50,082 nt of DNA from an uncultured Colwellia sp. (GTDB lineage Bacteria > Pseudomonadota > Gammaproteobacteria > Enterobacterales > Alteromonadaceae), in NCBI GenBank assembly GCA_913061475.1, contig CAJXUN010000032.1, positions 1 through 50,082 of the forward strand, read 5' to 3'. Both the position numbers and the translations under genes were made by a program. The first letter of the stretch is position 1; every line of letters starts with the position of its first letter. Below are positions 17,087 to 25,574 of this stretch, piece after piece. The notes beneath the pieces were generated by a model. That model worked only from the letters and a program-made list of their open reading frames with translations. It had not been told where the DNA came from and searched no databases.

Positions 17087-17947
17087 GTGACTGAGCACAG
17101 CATTAAGCGTTGTCAGCCTTTATTAGGCACTTTTGTGGAAATAAACTTGCGTGGCACTATGTCAGAGCAAGCCCTTATACACTGGTCTACGCTAGTTTTT
17201 GATGAAATAGCACGCATTCACCAAGCACTGAGTTTTCATCAAGCTGATAGTGATTTGTCAGCACTAAATCGTGCTTTATTAACCACACCTTCAACTGCAT
17301 TTTTATTATCTGCTGATCTTGCTAACGTACTGTTATTTGCTGAAGAGTTATTCAACAAAACCCAAGGTTATTACGATATCAGCATAGCCTCGACGCTAGT
17401 GGCATCGAAACATTTGCCAGATCATTTATTTGCTGAAACTCCGCTCGAACATTATCAACCGTTAGGTAGCTTTGCAGACATCACTATTATTGATAATTAC
17501 ATTTGCAGTCGTCGGCCAATTATTTTTGATTTAGGTGGCATCGCCAAGGGTTATGCAGTAGATCAGGCAATCTCACTGCTACCGGAAGGTATCCGTGGTA
17601 GTGTTAATGCCGGTGGTGATATGCGCGTTATTGATTGGCAAAAACAAAAGGTTGAAGTGAAATATAGCACTAACAGGGTGAAAAAAATAACCATGTCGAA
17701 CCGCGCGCTAGCCACTAGTGCAAGTTATTATAACCAACAAGGTTCGCAATATTTTAACCCAAAAACTGAGCGTTATATGAAAATTAACGGCAGTATTTCA
17801 GTGTTCGCCACAGAAACTATGCACGCTGATGCGCTCACGAAAGCAACCTTAATGATGACCCGCAAAGCGGCAAAACAACTATTAAAAGACTATAACGCTA
17901 TTGCGATCAGCATTAATCGCTTTGGCTTTAGTCGCCAATTAAGCTAG
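17087..17947 (+). CDS. apbE: FAD:protein FMN transferase ApbE
   Basis: A 286-residue ApbE-family enzyme, which moves FMN from FAD onto a threonine of FMN-binding domains in the periplasm. Visible family motifs are QPLLGTFVEI at the start, FDLGGIAKGYAVDQA near 150-165, and NAGGDMRVI, with the C-terminal HADALTKATLMM segment of the active site. No clear signal peptide is seen with the GTG start at 17087; a short ApbE of this kind may still be membrane-anchored or act by another route. It lies directly after its likely substrate gene. Confidence 0.92.
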   Translation: MTEHSIKRCQPLLGTFVEINLRGTMSEQALIHWSTLVFDEIARIHQALSFHQADSDLSALNRALLTTPSTAFLLSADLANVLLFAEELFNKTQGYYDISIASTLVASKHLPDHLFAETPLEHYQPLGSFADITIIDNYICSRRPIIFDLGGIAKGYAVDQAISLLPEGIRGSVNAGGDMRVIDWQKQKVEVKYSTNRVKKITMSNRALATSASYYNQQGSQYFNPKTERYMKINGSISVFATETMHADALTKATLMMTRKAAKQLLKDYNAIAISINRFGFSRQLS

Positions 17948-17956
17948 AGCATTCAC

Positions 17957-18466
17957 ATGTCAAATATCAGTCGAAAAATTGCCAAAAAATATCGTTATAT
18001 TTTTTATTGCACCTTAACGTTAAGCACATTCAGCGGTAGTATGTTTTGGTTGCTGAGAAAATTTGCCATGGTTGAAGGCGACTTTGGTCCTGAGTCTCAC
18101 GCTTGGCAATATCCTGCTTTGCAACTACACGGCTTCGCTGCATTTATAATGTTAATGGCCTTAGGCGCTATTTTTACCGCACATATTCCAAAAACATGGT
18201 ACAAAGAACGAGCAAAAAAATCCGGTTCAACATTACTGAGCTTGGTGGTATTTTCTTTATTGTCAGCCTATAGCTTGTATTATTTAGTCAGTGAAGATTG
18301 GCATGTATACCTTGGTAACTCTCATGCCATTGTTGGTTTATGCCTACCGGTTTTGCTTATTTTTCATATTAAAATCGCAAGAAGTGCCGGTAAGATTCGA
18401 AAAAAAACACGCATTAAAAAATCCCGAAAAATAGCGAAAAACAGCAGTATACGTCATGAAGCGTAG
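17957..18466 (+). CDS. Four-helix membrane protein, probable b-type haem carrier
   Basis: A 169-residue protein with four predicted transmembrane helices (about 15-35, 55-75, 90-110, 125-145). Histidines lie in or next to helices (QLHGFAAF, GNSHAIVG and LIFHIK), as needed for a haem b pair. The type resembles DUF4405-like membrane cytochromes found with FMN-binding and ApbE genes. The C-terminal tail is very basic (KIRKKTRIKKSRK). Its end overlaps the start of the Rieske gene by 11 bases, so they are co-translated. It could deliver quinol electrons to the periplasmic flavoprotein; this is inference. Confidence 0.6.
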   Translation: MSNISRKIAKKYRYIFYCTLTLSTFSGSMFWLLRKFAMVEGDFGPESHAWQYPALQLHGFAAFIMLMALGAIFTAHIPKTWYKERAKKSGSTLLSLVVFSLLSAYSLYYLVSEDWHVYLGNSHAIVGLCLPVLLIFHIKIARSAGKIRKKTRIKKSRKIAKNSSIRHEA

Positions 18467-18854
18467 GGCATTCTTAAAATCAGCCTGCCTAGCAAGCGCA
18501 TGTTTGCTACCGGCGTGTAAAAGTACGGTACAACATGCTAACGCTGTCGTTGAAAATGATAAAATAGTCATCGATAGAACGGCATTTAATACCAACAGCA
18601 CCGTTACTGTTGGCTACGGTAAATACGCTATTGGCGTGGTAAAACTTGAGGCTAATAACTTTGCTGCCTCACTGCTGTCTTGTCCTCATAAAGGTTGTGC
18701 TGTTGCGCCAGCGGAAAATGGTTTCGTCTGCCCTCGTCATGGTGCTCGTTTTGATCACTTAGGCCAAGTCATAAAAGGACCTGCTGAGCAAGACCTAACA
18801 AGCTTTGATACCAGTAGCGATCAGCAATTCGTTATTATTCATTTACCGGCATAA
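18456..18854 (+). CDS. Rieske [2Fe-2S] protein, exported and probably lipid-anchored
   Basis: A 132-residue protein with a twin-arginine-like start (MKRRAFLKSACLASACLLPAC) containing a possible lipobox Cys at 21. The cluster motifs are CPHKGC (Cys76, His78, Cys81) and CPRHGARF (Cys92, His95), spaced as in a high-potential Rieske domain, with the extra Cys81 that forms a disulfide in some family members. Its size corresponds to one small Rieske domain, so it is an electron carrier, not an oxygenase. It sits in an operon between a membrane cytochrome-like protein and a TonB receptor. Confidence 0.88.
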   Translation: MKRRAFLKSACLASACLLPACKSTVQHANAVVENDKIVIDRTAFNTNSTVTVGYGKYAIGVVKLEANNFAASLLSCPHKGCAVAPAENGFVCPRHGARFDHLGQVIKGPAEQDLTSFDTSSDQQFVIIHLPA

Positions 18855-18862
18855 GCGCTAAA

Positions 18863-20788
18863 ATGTTAAATTCTGCTATGAAAATTATTTCTCTGCCCTA
18901 TATGATGGCTTTTTTCCTGTCAGTTTTACCTACGGCAATTTATGCTGTTGAGCAAAGTGAAGAAAATAGCACTGAAACCATCACAATCTCTTATAATAAA
19001 TTGATAAAATCCCTCAACGACAGTCGCACCAGTGACGATGTCATGAGTTATCCTGAACAAGTTGCCAGTGCACCACACACGGTTGGCGATATCATTGCAC
19101 AAAGTACGGGCGTAACGCTGAATGGCCAAGGAGGATTATTTCAAAGTTATAATATTCGAGGTTTTAGCCGTGCTCGCATTAAAACAGAGGTTGATGGTAT
19201 ACCCATTATTACCGATCGACGAGCGGGAAATTCGGCTTCGTTCATACCAACTGAGTTAATCTCAAGCGTAACTATTCAAAAAGGTCCACAATCAACCTTA
19301 TACGGGTCGGGCGCTATGGGCGGTGTCGTGAGTATTTCCACACAAACACTTGCTCAATCTGCACTGGGTGTAACATTACAACCCCAAGATAATGCTCAAC
19401 ATATATGGGCGCGTTTTAACGGTGATGCAGTCAATGCCAGTATCATTCATCGCCAAGCAGATAACGCAAAATCAGCAAGTGATGACTCAACCCCAAGCAA
19501 TAAATTAAATAGCCAATATCAGCAAAAAGCCGCGACCATATCAACCGAAATAACCTGGAAAAGTATTGATATTTTTGCTTCAGCAATTGTTAGCCAAGGC
19601 GATGATATTGGTAAAAGTTCAAGGACCTACCCCAACGAACGCATCAGCAACTACCCGCAAGATGATCATCTGCTGTCACAAATTGAGTTTTCATCCTCAG
19701 GGCACTGGCAATTAAAGCTTTACCAACACCAACAGCATTGGCAAACCAACATTTTACGCCTCGATGACCAGCAAGAAATTTCACGACGTAACTTAACTGA
19801 TTATCAGTCAAATACTTATGGCGCCTATGGTGCATGGTTAGTTAATAATACAACCATTGGCGTCGAGTGGTTTGGTCGTCACAATATTACCATTGATGAA
19901 AGTGAGTTTACTGCAAGTAATGCATTGGCTTGGGGAAAATCGCTGGTTAACGCCGATGAAAATACTTATTCAGCATACGCTTTACATGATTGGACTATCG
20001 ACAAACTCACCATTGCTGCAGGAGCAAGATACGATAAAATTCGCCTAGCACAACAGCAAATAACTAAAAGCGATAAGTTTTTATCTTTATCGACGGATTT
20101 TTTCTATCAAATATCCACTGATAGCTCAGCCAGTTTGCAAATAGCCAATGCCTTTCGTTTTCCTAGCGTCAGCGAATTATTTTTCTCTGGTGAAACACCC
20201 AGGGGCAATACCCAAGGCAACCCTGAATTAACACCAGAGCAAAGTATCGGACTGCAATTATCATTCAATCATCATTTTAGCGATAATTTTTCGACCACCC
20301 TCAATGCTTATCATTATAAAATAGATGATTATATTGAACGCTACACGCTCGATAACACGCGTTATTACCGCAATAGCCCAAGTGTGACAATAAAAGGCTT
20401 TGAGTTGATTAATCACTGGGCGATAAATCAACAATGGCAAACAAGTATCGGCTTACAATGGCAACAAGCGCGTGATGTAAACAACAATACCGTTGATGAT
20501 GGTATACCAAAGGCGTTAAAATGGTCGCTAAATTGGCAAAATGAACAGTTTACTATCCGCCAACAATTAACTTATCAATTCAAAGATAGCGATATTGGTT
20601 CGTCTGAACAAGTACAAGCTAGCGAAATTATTTGGCAAGTTACCGGTGATTATCAAGTTAATGACCATGTTACATTAACGTTATCGATACTCAATGCAAC
20701 TGACAATCGCTATAAAGCATCAAGCGATGAAGACGCTGCTTTTCAACCTGAGCGTACCGTTAACATCAGTGGGCTATGGCGCTTTTAA
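18863..20788 (+). CDS. TonB-dependent outer-membrane receptor (siderophore, haem or metal)
   Basis: A 641-residue receptor with signal peptide, a plug (YNIRGFSRARIKTEVDGIPI and VTIQKGPQSTLYGSGAMGGVVSI, about residues 85-155) and a barrel ending in TVNISGLWRF. The FRFPSVSELFFSGETPRGN segment with the following NPELTPEQS is typical of siderophore/haem-type receptors. Located 8 bases behind the Rieske gene, it is in the same operon as the FMN/ApbE pair. The substrate is not decided by sequence; iron is favoured by the Fur box upstream of the module and by PepSY-type neighbours. Confidence 0.85.
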   Translation: MLNSAMKIISLPYMMAFFLSVLPTAIYAVEQSEENSTETITISYNKLIKSLNDSRTSDDVMSYPEQVASAPHTVGDIIAQSTGVTLNGQGGLFQSYNIRGFSRARIKTEVDGIPIITDRRAGNSASFIPTELISSVTIQKGPQSTLYGSGAMGGVVSISTQTLAQSALGVTLQPQDNAQHIWARFNGDAVNASIIHRQADNAKSASDDSTPSNKLNSQYQQKAATISTEITWKSIDIFASAIVSQGDDIGKSSRTYPNERISNYPQDDHLLSQIEFSSSGHWQLKLYQHQQHWQTNILRLDDQQEISRRNLTDYQSNTYGAYGAWLVNNTTIGVEWFGRHNITIDESEFTASNALAWGKSLVNADENTYSAYALHDWTIDKLTIAAGARYDKIRLAQQQITKSDKFLSLSTDFFYQISTDSSASLQIANAFRFPSVSELFFSGETPRGNTQGNPELTPEQSIGLQLSFNHHFSDNFSTTLNAYHYKIDDYIERYTLDNTRYYRNSPSVTIKGFELINHWAINQQWQTSIGLQWQQARDVNNNTVDDGIPKALKWSLNWQNEQFTIRQQLTYQFKDSDIGSSEQVQASEIIWQVTGDYQVNDHVTLTLSILNATDNRYKASSDEDAAFQPERTVNISGLWRF

Positions 20789-20825
20789 ACCACGATAAAG
20801 CGCAGCAACAATGTAGGCGTAACAA

Positions 20826-21368
20826 ATGAAATTTAGCAGCATCAACCGCAGTACGCATCGATGGGCAAGCATTGCTATCGCGATACCCTTTCTAATTATT
20901 TTAGTGACGGGGATTTTATTGTTGCTAAAAAAAGAAGTGGAATATATTCAGCCGGCGAGCGAAAAAGGGGCATTTAAACAACCCAGTATCAGTTTTGAGC
21001 AAGTACTAAACATTGCCAAAACCGTAAAACATGCAGAAATAGACTCTTGGCAAGCCGTTGATCGTTTAGACGTGCGACCAAACAAGGGCATTATTAAAAT
21101 ACGCGCAAAATCACACTGGGAAATTCAAATTGATGCGACAACCGGTGAGATTTTAAAAACAGCCTTTCGACGCTCAGATATCATTGAACAATTACACGAC
21201 GCAAGTTATTGGCAAGACAAAGCAAATCTCTGGTTTACTTTACCTATTGCAATAGTATTAGCAATAATCTCAGTCAGCGGTATTATTTTGTTTTTCCTAC
21301 CTTACTATCGCCGTTCTAAAAATAAAAAACGCATACAAGCGTTAACCTTGCCAGCGTTTAAAGATTAA
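20826..21368 (+). CDS. PepSY-domain membrane protein, small two-helix form
   Basis: A 180-residue protein with transmembrane helices near 15-35 (AIAIPFLIILVTGILLLL) and 137-158. Between them is a PepSY-like periplasmic domain (FEQVLNIAKTVKHAEIDSW ... TGEILKTAFRR). The type is the short 'PepSY-associated TM' protein found beside siderophore receptors, often with ferric reductase function. It is the last gene of the plus-strand module; its last 27 bases overlap the convergent apeR gene, leaving no room for a separate terminator. Confidence 0.8.
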   Translation: MKFSSINRSTHRWASIAIAIPFLIILVTGILLLLKKEVEYIQPASEKGAFKQPSISFEQVLNIAKTVKHAEIDSWQAVDRLDVRPNKGIIKIRAKSHWEIQIDATTGEILKTAFRRSDIIEQLHDASYWQDKANLWFTLPIAIVLAIISVSGIILFFLPYYRRSKNKKRIQALTLPAFKD

Positions 21369-22568
21369 CGAAGTATTAATACCACCAAAAGCAAAGTTAT
21401 TACTCATCACATAATTAGTGGTTATTTCTCGCCCCTGGCCAACAATATAATCAAGATCGCCACATTGCTCATCAACATTGTCTAGATTCAATGTTGGCGC
21501 AAACCAGTTGTCCTGCATCATATTAATACACGCCCAGGCTTCAATACTGCCACATGCACCCAAAGTATGTCCTAAATAGCTTTTCAGTGAACTTAATGGC
21601 ACTTTGCCGAAAACACTAGCTGTTGCATTTGATTCAGCAATATCACCTTTCTCTGTCGCGGTTCCGTGGGCATTGACATAACCTATAGCTTTTGCCGCTA
21701 AATCGGCATCTTCGAGCGCTAATTCTATTGCAACTTGCATAGTTTCAGCGGTTGGTTGCGTGACATGCTTACCATCAGAATTTGAGCCAAAACCGACAAT
21801 TTCAGCCAATATATGCGCACCTCGCGCTTTAGCGTGTTCAAGTTCTTCTAAAATTAACGTACAAGCGCCTTCACCAATAACCAGTCCGTCGCGATCTTTG
21901 TCAAAAGGTTTGGGGGTTAATTTAGGTTGATCATTTTTAGTGCTGGTGGCATATAAAGTATCAAATACTGCCGCCTCAGTGACACAAAGCTCTTCAGCAC
22001 CACCGGCAATCATAGCTTTTTGTTTACCAAATTTAATCGCTTCATAAGCATAACCAATGCCTTGAGAACCAGAGGTACAGGCTGAACTTGTGGTTATCAC
22101 TCGACCTTTAGCACCAAAGAAAACACCAATATTTACCGGGGCAGTATGAGACATCATTTGTATGTAGCTGGTCGCTGTTACACCATCCATAGTGTGGTTT
22201 TCCATCATATTGCCAAAGGCAACTAACGGTGCGGTAGAGCCAATTGAAGAGCCATAAGACACACCAGTGCTACCGTCTGTTAATGCTGGGTCATCCAACA
22301 GTTGCGCTTGCTCTAGCGCTAATTCAGTTGCTCGAGTAGCCATTAGGGACACCCGTCCCATTGAACGGATCATTTTACGTTTATAATGGGCTGGTTTTTC
22401 AAAATGCGTCACTGGCGCCGCCAAACAAGTATTGAGGCCATCTAATTGCTGCCATTGCGACATAACTTGCACTGCATTTTCACCTTGTTCAAGTGCCGTC
22501 CGAAACGTGGCCCAATCATCACCTAAGGCGGTTATTGCCGACATACCTGTGACTACGACTCGTTTCAT
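21342..22568 (-). CDS. apeR: Aryl polyene beta-ketoacyl-ACP synthase ApeR (FabF-like)
   Basis: A 408-residue thiolase-fold condensing enzyme with the complete triad: active Cys164 (SSACTSGSQG), His in VNAHGTATEKGD and His in YLGHTLGACGS. It starts with the usual VVVTGMSAIT. In aryl polyene clusters the last gene is a KS homologue of this kind, thought to start or assist chain formation. It overlaps apeQ by 1 base and the convergent PepSY gene by 27. It is the last gene of the operon. Confidence 0.88.
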   Translation of the reverse strand: MKRVVVTGMSAITALGDDWATFRTALEQGENAVQVMSQWQQLDGLNTCLAAPVTHFEKPAHYKRKMIRSMGRVSLMATRATELALEQAQLLDDPALTDGSTGVSYGSSIGSTAPLVAFGNMMENHTMDGVTATSYIQMMSHTAPVNIGVFFGAKGRVITTSSACTSGSQGIGYAYEAIKFGKQKAMIAGGAEELCVTEAAVFDTLYATSTKNDQPKLTPKPFDKDRDGLVIGEGACTLILEELEHAKARGAHILAEIVGFGSNSDGKHVTQPTAETMQVAIELALEDADLAAKAIGYVNAHGTATEKGDIAESNATASVFGKVPLSSLKSYLGHTLGACGSIEAWACINMMQDNWFAPTLNLDNVDEQCGDLDYIVGQGREITTNYVMSNNFAFGGINTSLIFKRWQG

Positions 22569-23314
22569 TACACAATTCCACCATTAACTGAGATCACTTG
22601 ACGCGTAATATAAGCCGCACCATCCGATACTAGAAATGACACCGTAGCGGCTACTTCTTCAGGCTTACCAACACGCCTTAGTGGGATCATTTTTTTCACT
22701 TCATCTAATGGTAAGTCTTGGGTCATATCGGTATCAATTAAGCCAGGTGCAACACAGTTGACGGTTATTTTACGCTTAGCTAGCTCAAGCGATAACGCTT
22801 TAGTCGCTGCGATCACACCACCTTTAGCGGCGCTATAATTAACTTGCCCGCGATTACCTGCAATACCCGATACTGAGGCCATAGTAACAATTCGCCCACC
22901 TTGTTTAGCTCTGACCATCGGCATAACAATGGGATGAATAACATTGTAAAAGCCATTCAGTGCGGTATCAATCACGCTACTCCAGTCGTCACTTTCCATC
23001 GCTGGAAAAGCCATGTCTCTGGTGATGCCGGCATTACACACTACACCGTAATAAACCCCGTTTTCCGCCATGTCACTTTCAATCGCTTGCTTAGCTGACT
23101 GCTGATCACAAACATCAAACTGTAAAATCGTAGCTTTACGGCCTAAAGCTATTATTTTTTCTTGTGTGTCGTGTGCGGCGTCAAGTCCACTTCGGCAATG
23201 CACGGCAATATCAAAACCATCTTCAGCAAGCTTAATGGCAATGGCTTTGCCTAAACCTCGGCTAGAGCCCGTTACTAAAATTCTTTTAATATTATCGGTC
23301 ATTTCATTATTCAC
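22568..23314 (-). CDS. apeQ: Aryl polyene 3-ketoacyl-ACP reductase ApeQ (FabG-like SDR)
   Basis: A 248-residue short-chain dehydrogenase. NADPH-binding TGSSRGLGKAIA is at about 15-26, the NAGITRD segment follows, and the catalytic Ser and YSAAKGG lie at about 150-165. It ends VISVNGGIV as FabG proteins do. In this pathway it reduces each beta-keto intermediate bound to ACP. The start may be the ATG at 23314 or the second Met four codons in. It overlaps apeR by one base and lies 25 bases after apeP. Confidence 0.9.
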   Translation of the reverse strand: MNNEMTDNIKRILVTGSSRGLGKAIAIKLAEDGFDIAVHCRSGLDAAHDTQEKIIALGRKATILQFDVCDQQSAKQAIESDMAENGVYYGVVCNAGITRDMAFPAMESDDWSSVIDTALNGFYNVIHPIVMPMVRAKQGGRIVTMASVSGIAGNRGQVNYSAAKGGVIAATKALSLELAKRKITVNCVAPGLIDTDMTQDLPLDEVKKMIPLRRVGKPEEVAATVSFLVSDGAAYITRQVISVNGGIV

Positions 23315-23339
23315 TTATCATTGTTTTTTATTGGTATGT

Positions 23340-23801
23340 CTATGCGTAACTTTCTTGAATAAAAGCATCAGGGTCTTTCGGCTGAAAAACATTAATATTG
23401 GCTTGCGCCAATACGCTTTGTTCTGCGCTTATGATTTCACATTCAAAAACTCTTAATCCCGAATCTTCACGGTATAATTCTTTAATCGTTATGGTGAGCC
23501 TTCCATCTAAAGCAAAGTACGGGCACATTGTTTTATATTTCCGAGAGCCTAATAGAAAACCTATTTGTACGCTATCATTATCATCCAGAGCATGAGCGCC
23601 AGCAAATGCAGCAATGGCCTGTGCCATATACTCACTGCCAATATAACTTGGCACCCCTTTTTTAACGGTGTTATAAAATGGGCTATGCTGGGTAATCGCC
23701 ACAGTACATCGACAAGAGTCAAAATCATAATGTTCTAGCGAGTCAATCAGGATCATCGGCGATTGATGAGGCAATACCTGATTAATATCGTAATTATTCA
23801 T
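23340..23801 (-). CDS. apeP: Aryl polyene 3-hydroxyacyl-ACP dehydratase ApeP (hotdog fold)
   Basis: A hotdog-fold dehydratase-like protein of 153 residues, counted from ATG at 23801, which has GGAAAGA just upstream; an in-frame TTG at 23813 gives four extra residues. QVLPHQSPMILIDSLEHYD has the FabZ/FabA-like active-site His in LPHQSPM, and later EYMAQAIAAFAGAHAL is the typical hotdog helix. In studied aryl polyene systems ApeP pairs with ApeI to remove water from the growing polyene. It overlaps apeO by 8 bases. Confidence 0.85.
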   Translation of the reverse strand: MNNYDINQVLPHQSPMILIDSLEHYDFDSCRCTVAITQHSPFYNTVKKGVPSYIGSEYMAQAIAAFAGAHALDDNDSVQIGFLLGSRKYKTMCPYFALDGRLTITIKELYREDSGLRVFECEIISAEQSVLAQANINVFQPKDPDAFIQESYA

Positions 23802-24966
23802 ACTTCTTTCCAATCACAGCGCTAAAATTATTACCACCAAAAGCAAATGAGTTGCTCAAGCAGTACTGAAGTTTGTCCAAATACTCACCTTGGCTAAGCT
23901 TTATCTGTGGTAAACGCTGATCATAAACGCCGTCTTTACAATTTGCTGGTAATTTGTGCTCGCTATTATCTTCACTGAGCAATAACCAACAAAGCCCTAG
24001 CTCTAATGCACCCGCTGCGCCTAATGTGTGCCCAGTTAAATGTTTAGTTGAACCACAACACACATTATCACCAAAAATGTCGGCCATAGCTAAGGCTTCC
24101 ATGGCATCATTTTTAACGGTGCCGGTACCATGTAAATTAACGTAATCGATCTGCTCTGCAGTAACATTAGCATTGTTAATCGCCAGTGCCATCGCTTGAG
24201 CTGCACCACTGCCGTCAGGAATAGGTGCCGATATATGGTAAGCATCAGAGGTTTCGCCCGCACCGAGTAATTGAATGCCGTCATCATCACCAGTAACGAC
24301 AAATAATGCCGCAGCTTCACCAATATTGATACCATCTCTATCGGCACTAAAAGGTCGGCAGGTATTGCTACTAATCGATTCTAATGACTTAAAACCATTG
24401 ACAGTCAGTTGCGTTAAACTATCAATACCACCAGCAATAACCACATCAGCCAAGCCATTTTCAATTAATGCGCTGGCACTAATTAATGCTTTGCCACTGG
24501 ATGAACAAGCGGTTGAAATACCATAAACAGGGCCTTTCGCGTTAGCCAGCTTAGCGATGTAAGTTGCTGGGGCCGACATTTCTTGTACTTCATAGCAAAA
24601 ATCATCAGGAAAATGACCATCATCTTCGAATACTTTTCTGGCCAATTCGCCTTCATAAATGCTGGCTGTACTGGTGCCAATAATAACAGCAATCCTATGT
24701 TCACCGTATTCAGCAGTTAATTTCTGCACAATATTCGCTATCTGTTGATAGGCTAAATAAGCTAGTTTATTGTTATTAGTGGTTATGTCATTAAGCGCTT
24801 CATCATTAGGTAATGCGACACGACCAACATATTGAGCTGCGTCTAAAGGCAAGTCACTATCAAGTGACAGAAACTTTTCTTCGCCGGATATCAGCGCCGC
24901 TAAAACTTCCGCTTTATTGTTGCCTAGTGCACAAACAACACCAAATTCTTTTAAACACGTGCTCAC
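23794..24966 (-). CDS. apeO: Aryl polyene beta-ketoacyl-ACP synthase ApeO (catalytic KS)
   Basis: A 390-residue KAS with full catalytic residues: Cys154 in GISTACSSSGKA, His in NLHGTGTVKND and His in HLTGHTLGAAGAL. In type II aryl polyene assembly it elongates the chain as a heterodimer with the chain-length factor ApeC. It is translationally linked: its start overlaps apeN by 4 bases and its end overlaps apeP. It is 390 residues, slightly shorter than FabF, as usual for this group. Confidence 0.9.
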   Translation of the reverse strand: MSTCLKEFGVVCALGNNKAEVLAALISGEEKFLSLDSDLPLDAAQYVGRVALPNDEALNDITTNNNKLAYLAYQQIANIVQKLTAEYGEHRIAVIIGTSTASIYEGELARKVFEDDGHFPDDFCYEVQEMSAPATYIAKLANAKGPVYGISTACSSSGKALISASALIENGLADVVIAGGIDSLTQLTVNGFKSLESISSNTCRPFSADRDGINIGEAAALFVVTGDDDGIQLLGAGETSDAYHISAPIPDGSGAAQAMALAINNANVTAEQIDYVNLHGTGTVKNDAMEALAMADIFGDNVCCGSTKHLTGHTLGAAGALELGLCWLLLSEDNSEHKLPANCKDGVYDQRLPQIKLSQGEYLDKLQYCLSNSFAFGGNNFSAVIGKKYE

Positions 24967-25574
24967 GAATTTTCCCTTTCAAGATTAGTTAAGCGAATAC
25001 GATAACCGCGAATGAAGTTTTCCAATTCATAGCCATCATCACGTTTTTCTATTTTGATGATATCTCGATTATTCTGCGTAATAATTCGCTGCCAAATAAT
25101 ACTATTTTCATGTAAAACAGGCGTTTGCTTCACATCAACATTATGACCTAACATTGCTGTTTTTAATATCTCTAACGGCCAATTACACAGCTGTATATCC
25201 GCAATAATAAAAGCAATATCAACACTTGGTAGCGGCACATACTGATTCATTTCAGTGGCTTTATCACTAAACCAAACGAAGTCAAATAATGGCAAACCTT
25301 GTGGTGAAACAGCGGCCATAGCAATTTCATCTCGGCGATATTCAACTTGCGCGATAAACTGATGTGTTTGCTCTTTTGAGGTAATTGTCACTAAATGACT
25401 ATCAACCGTTGCTATTTTATTTGCCGGTGGAGCGGTTAATATAAAACTTAACTCATCAGCTAAAAATACTGATTTATTGTCAGACGTTAATGCACAAGCA
25501 GTTAATAACCACACTAGCAGCACAAGTAATGCCTTGCTTATCAAGTGATAGCGTTTATTTACCCTGGTTGACAT
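24963..25574 (-). CDS. apeN: ApeN-like lipoprotein (DUF3261)
   Basis: A 203-residue lipoprotein with a signal peptide and lipobox LLTAC (about residues 23-27). The mature part is a DUF3261-like domain of aryl polyene clusters; its position between the FAD oxidoreductase and apeO is the usual one. It probably acts in the periplasm or outer membrane in carrying or placing the polyene lipid. The exact role is not established. It overlaps the upstream gene by 16 bases. Confidence 0.78.
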   Translation of the reverse strand: MSTRVNKRYHLISKALLVLLVWLLTACALTSDNKSVFLADELSFILTAPPANKIATVDSHLVTITSKEQTHQFIAQVEYRRDEIAMAAVSPQGLPLFDFVWFSDKATEMNQYVPLPSVDIAFIIADIQLCNWPLEILKTAMLGHNVDVKQTPVLHENSIIWQRIITQNNRDIIKIEKRDDGYELENFIRGYRIRLTNLERENS

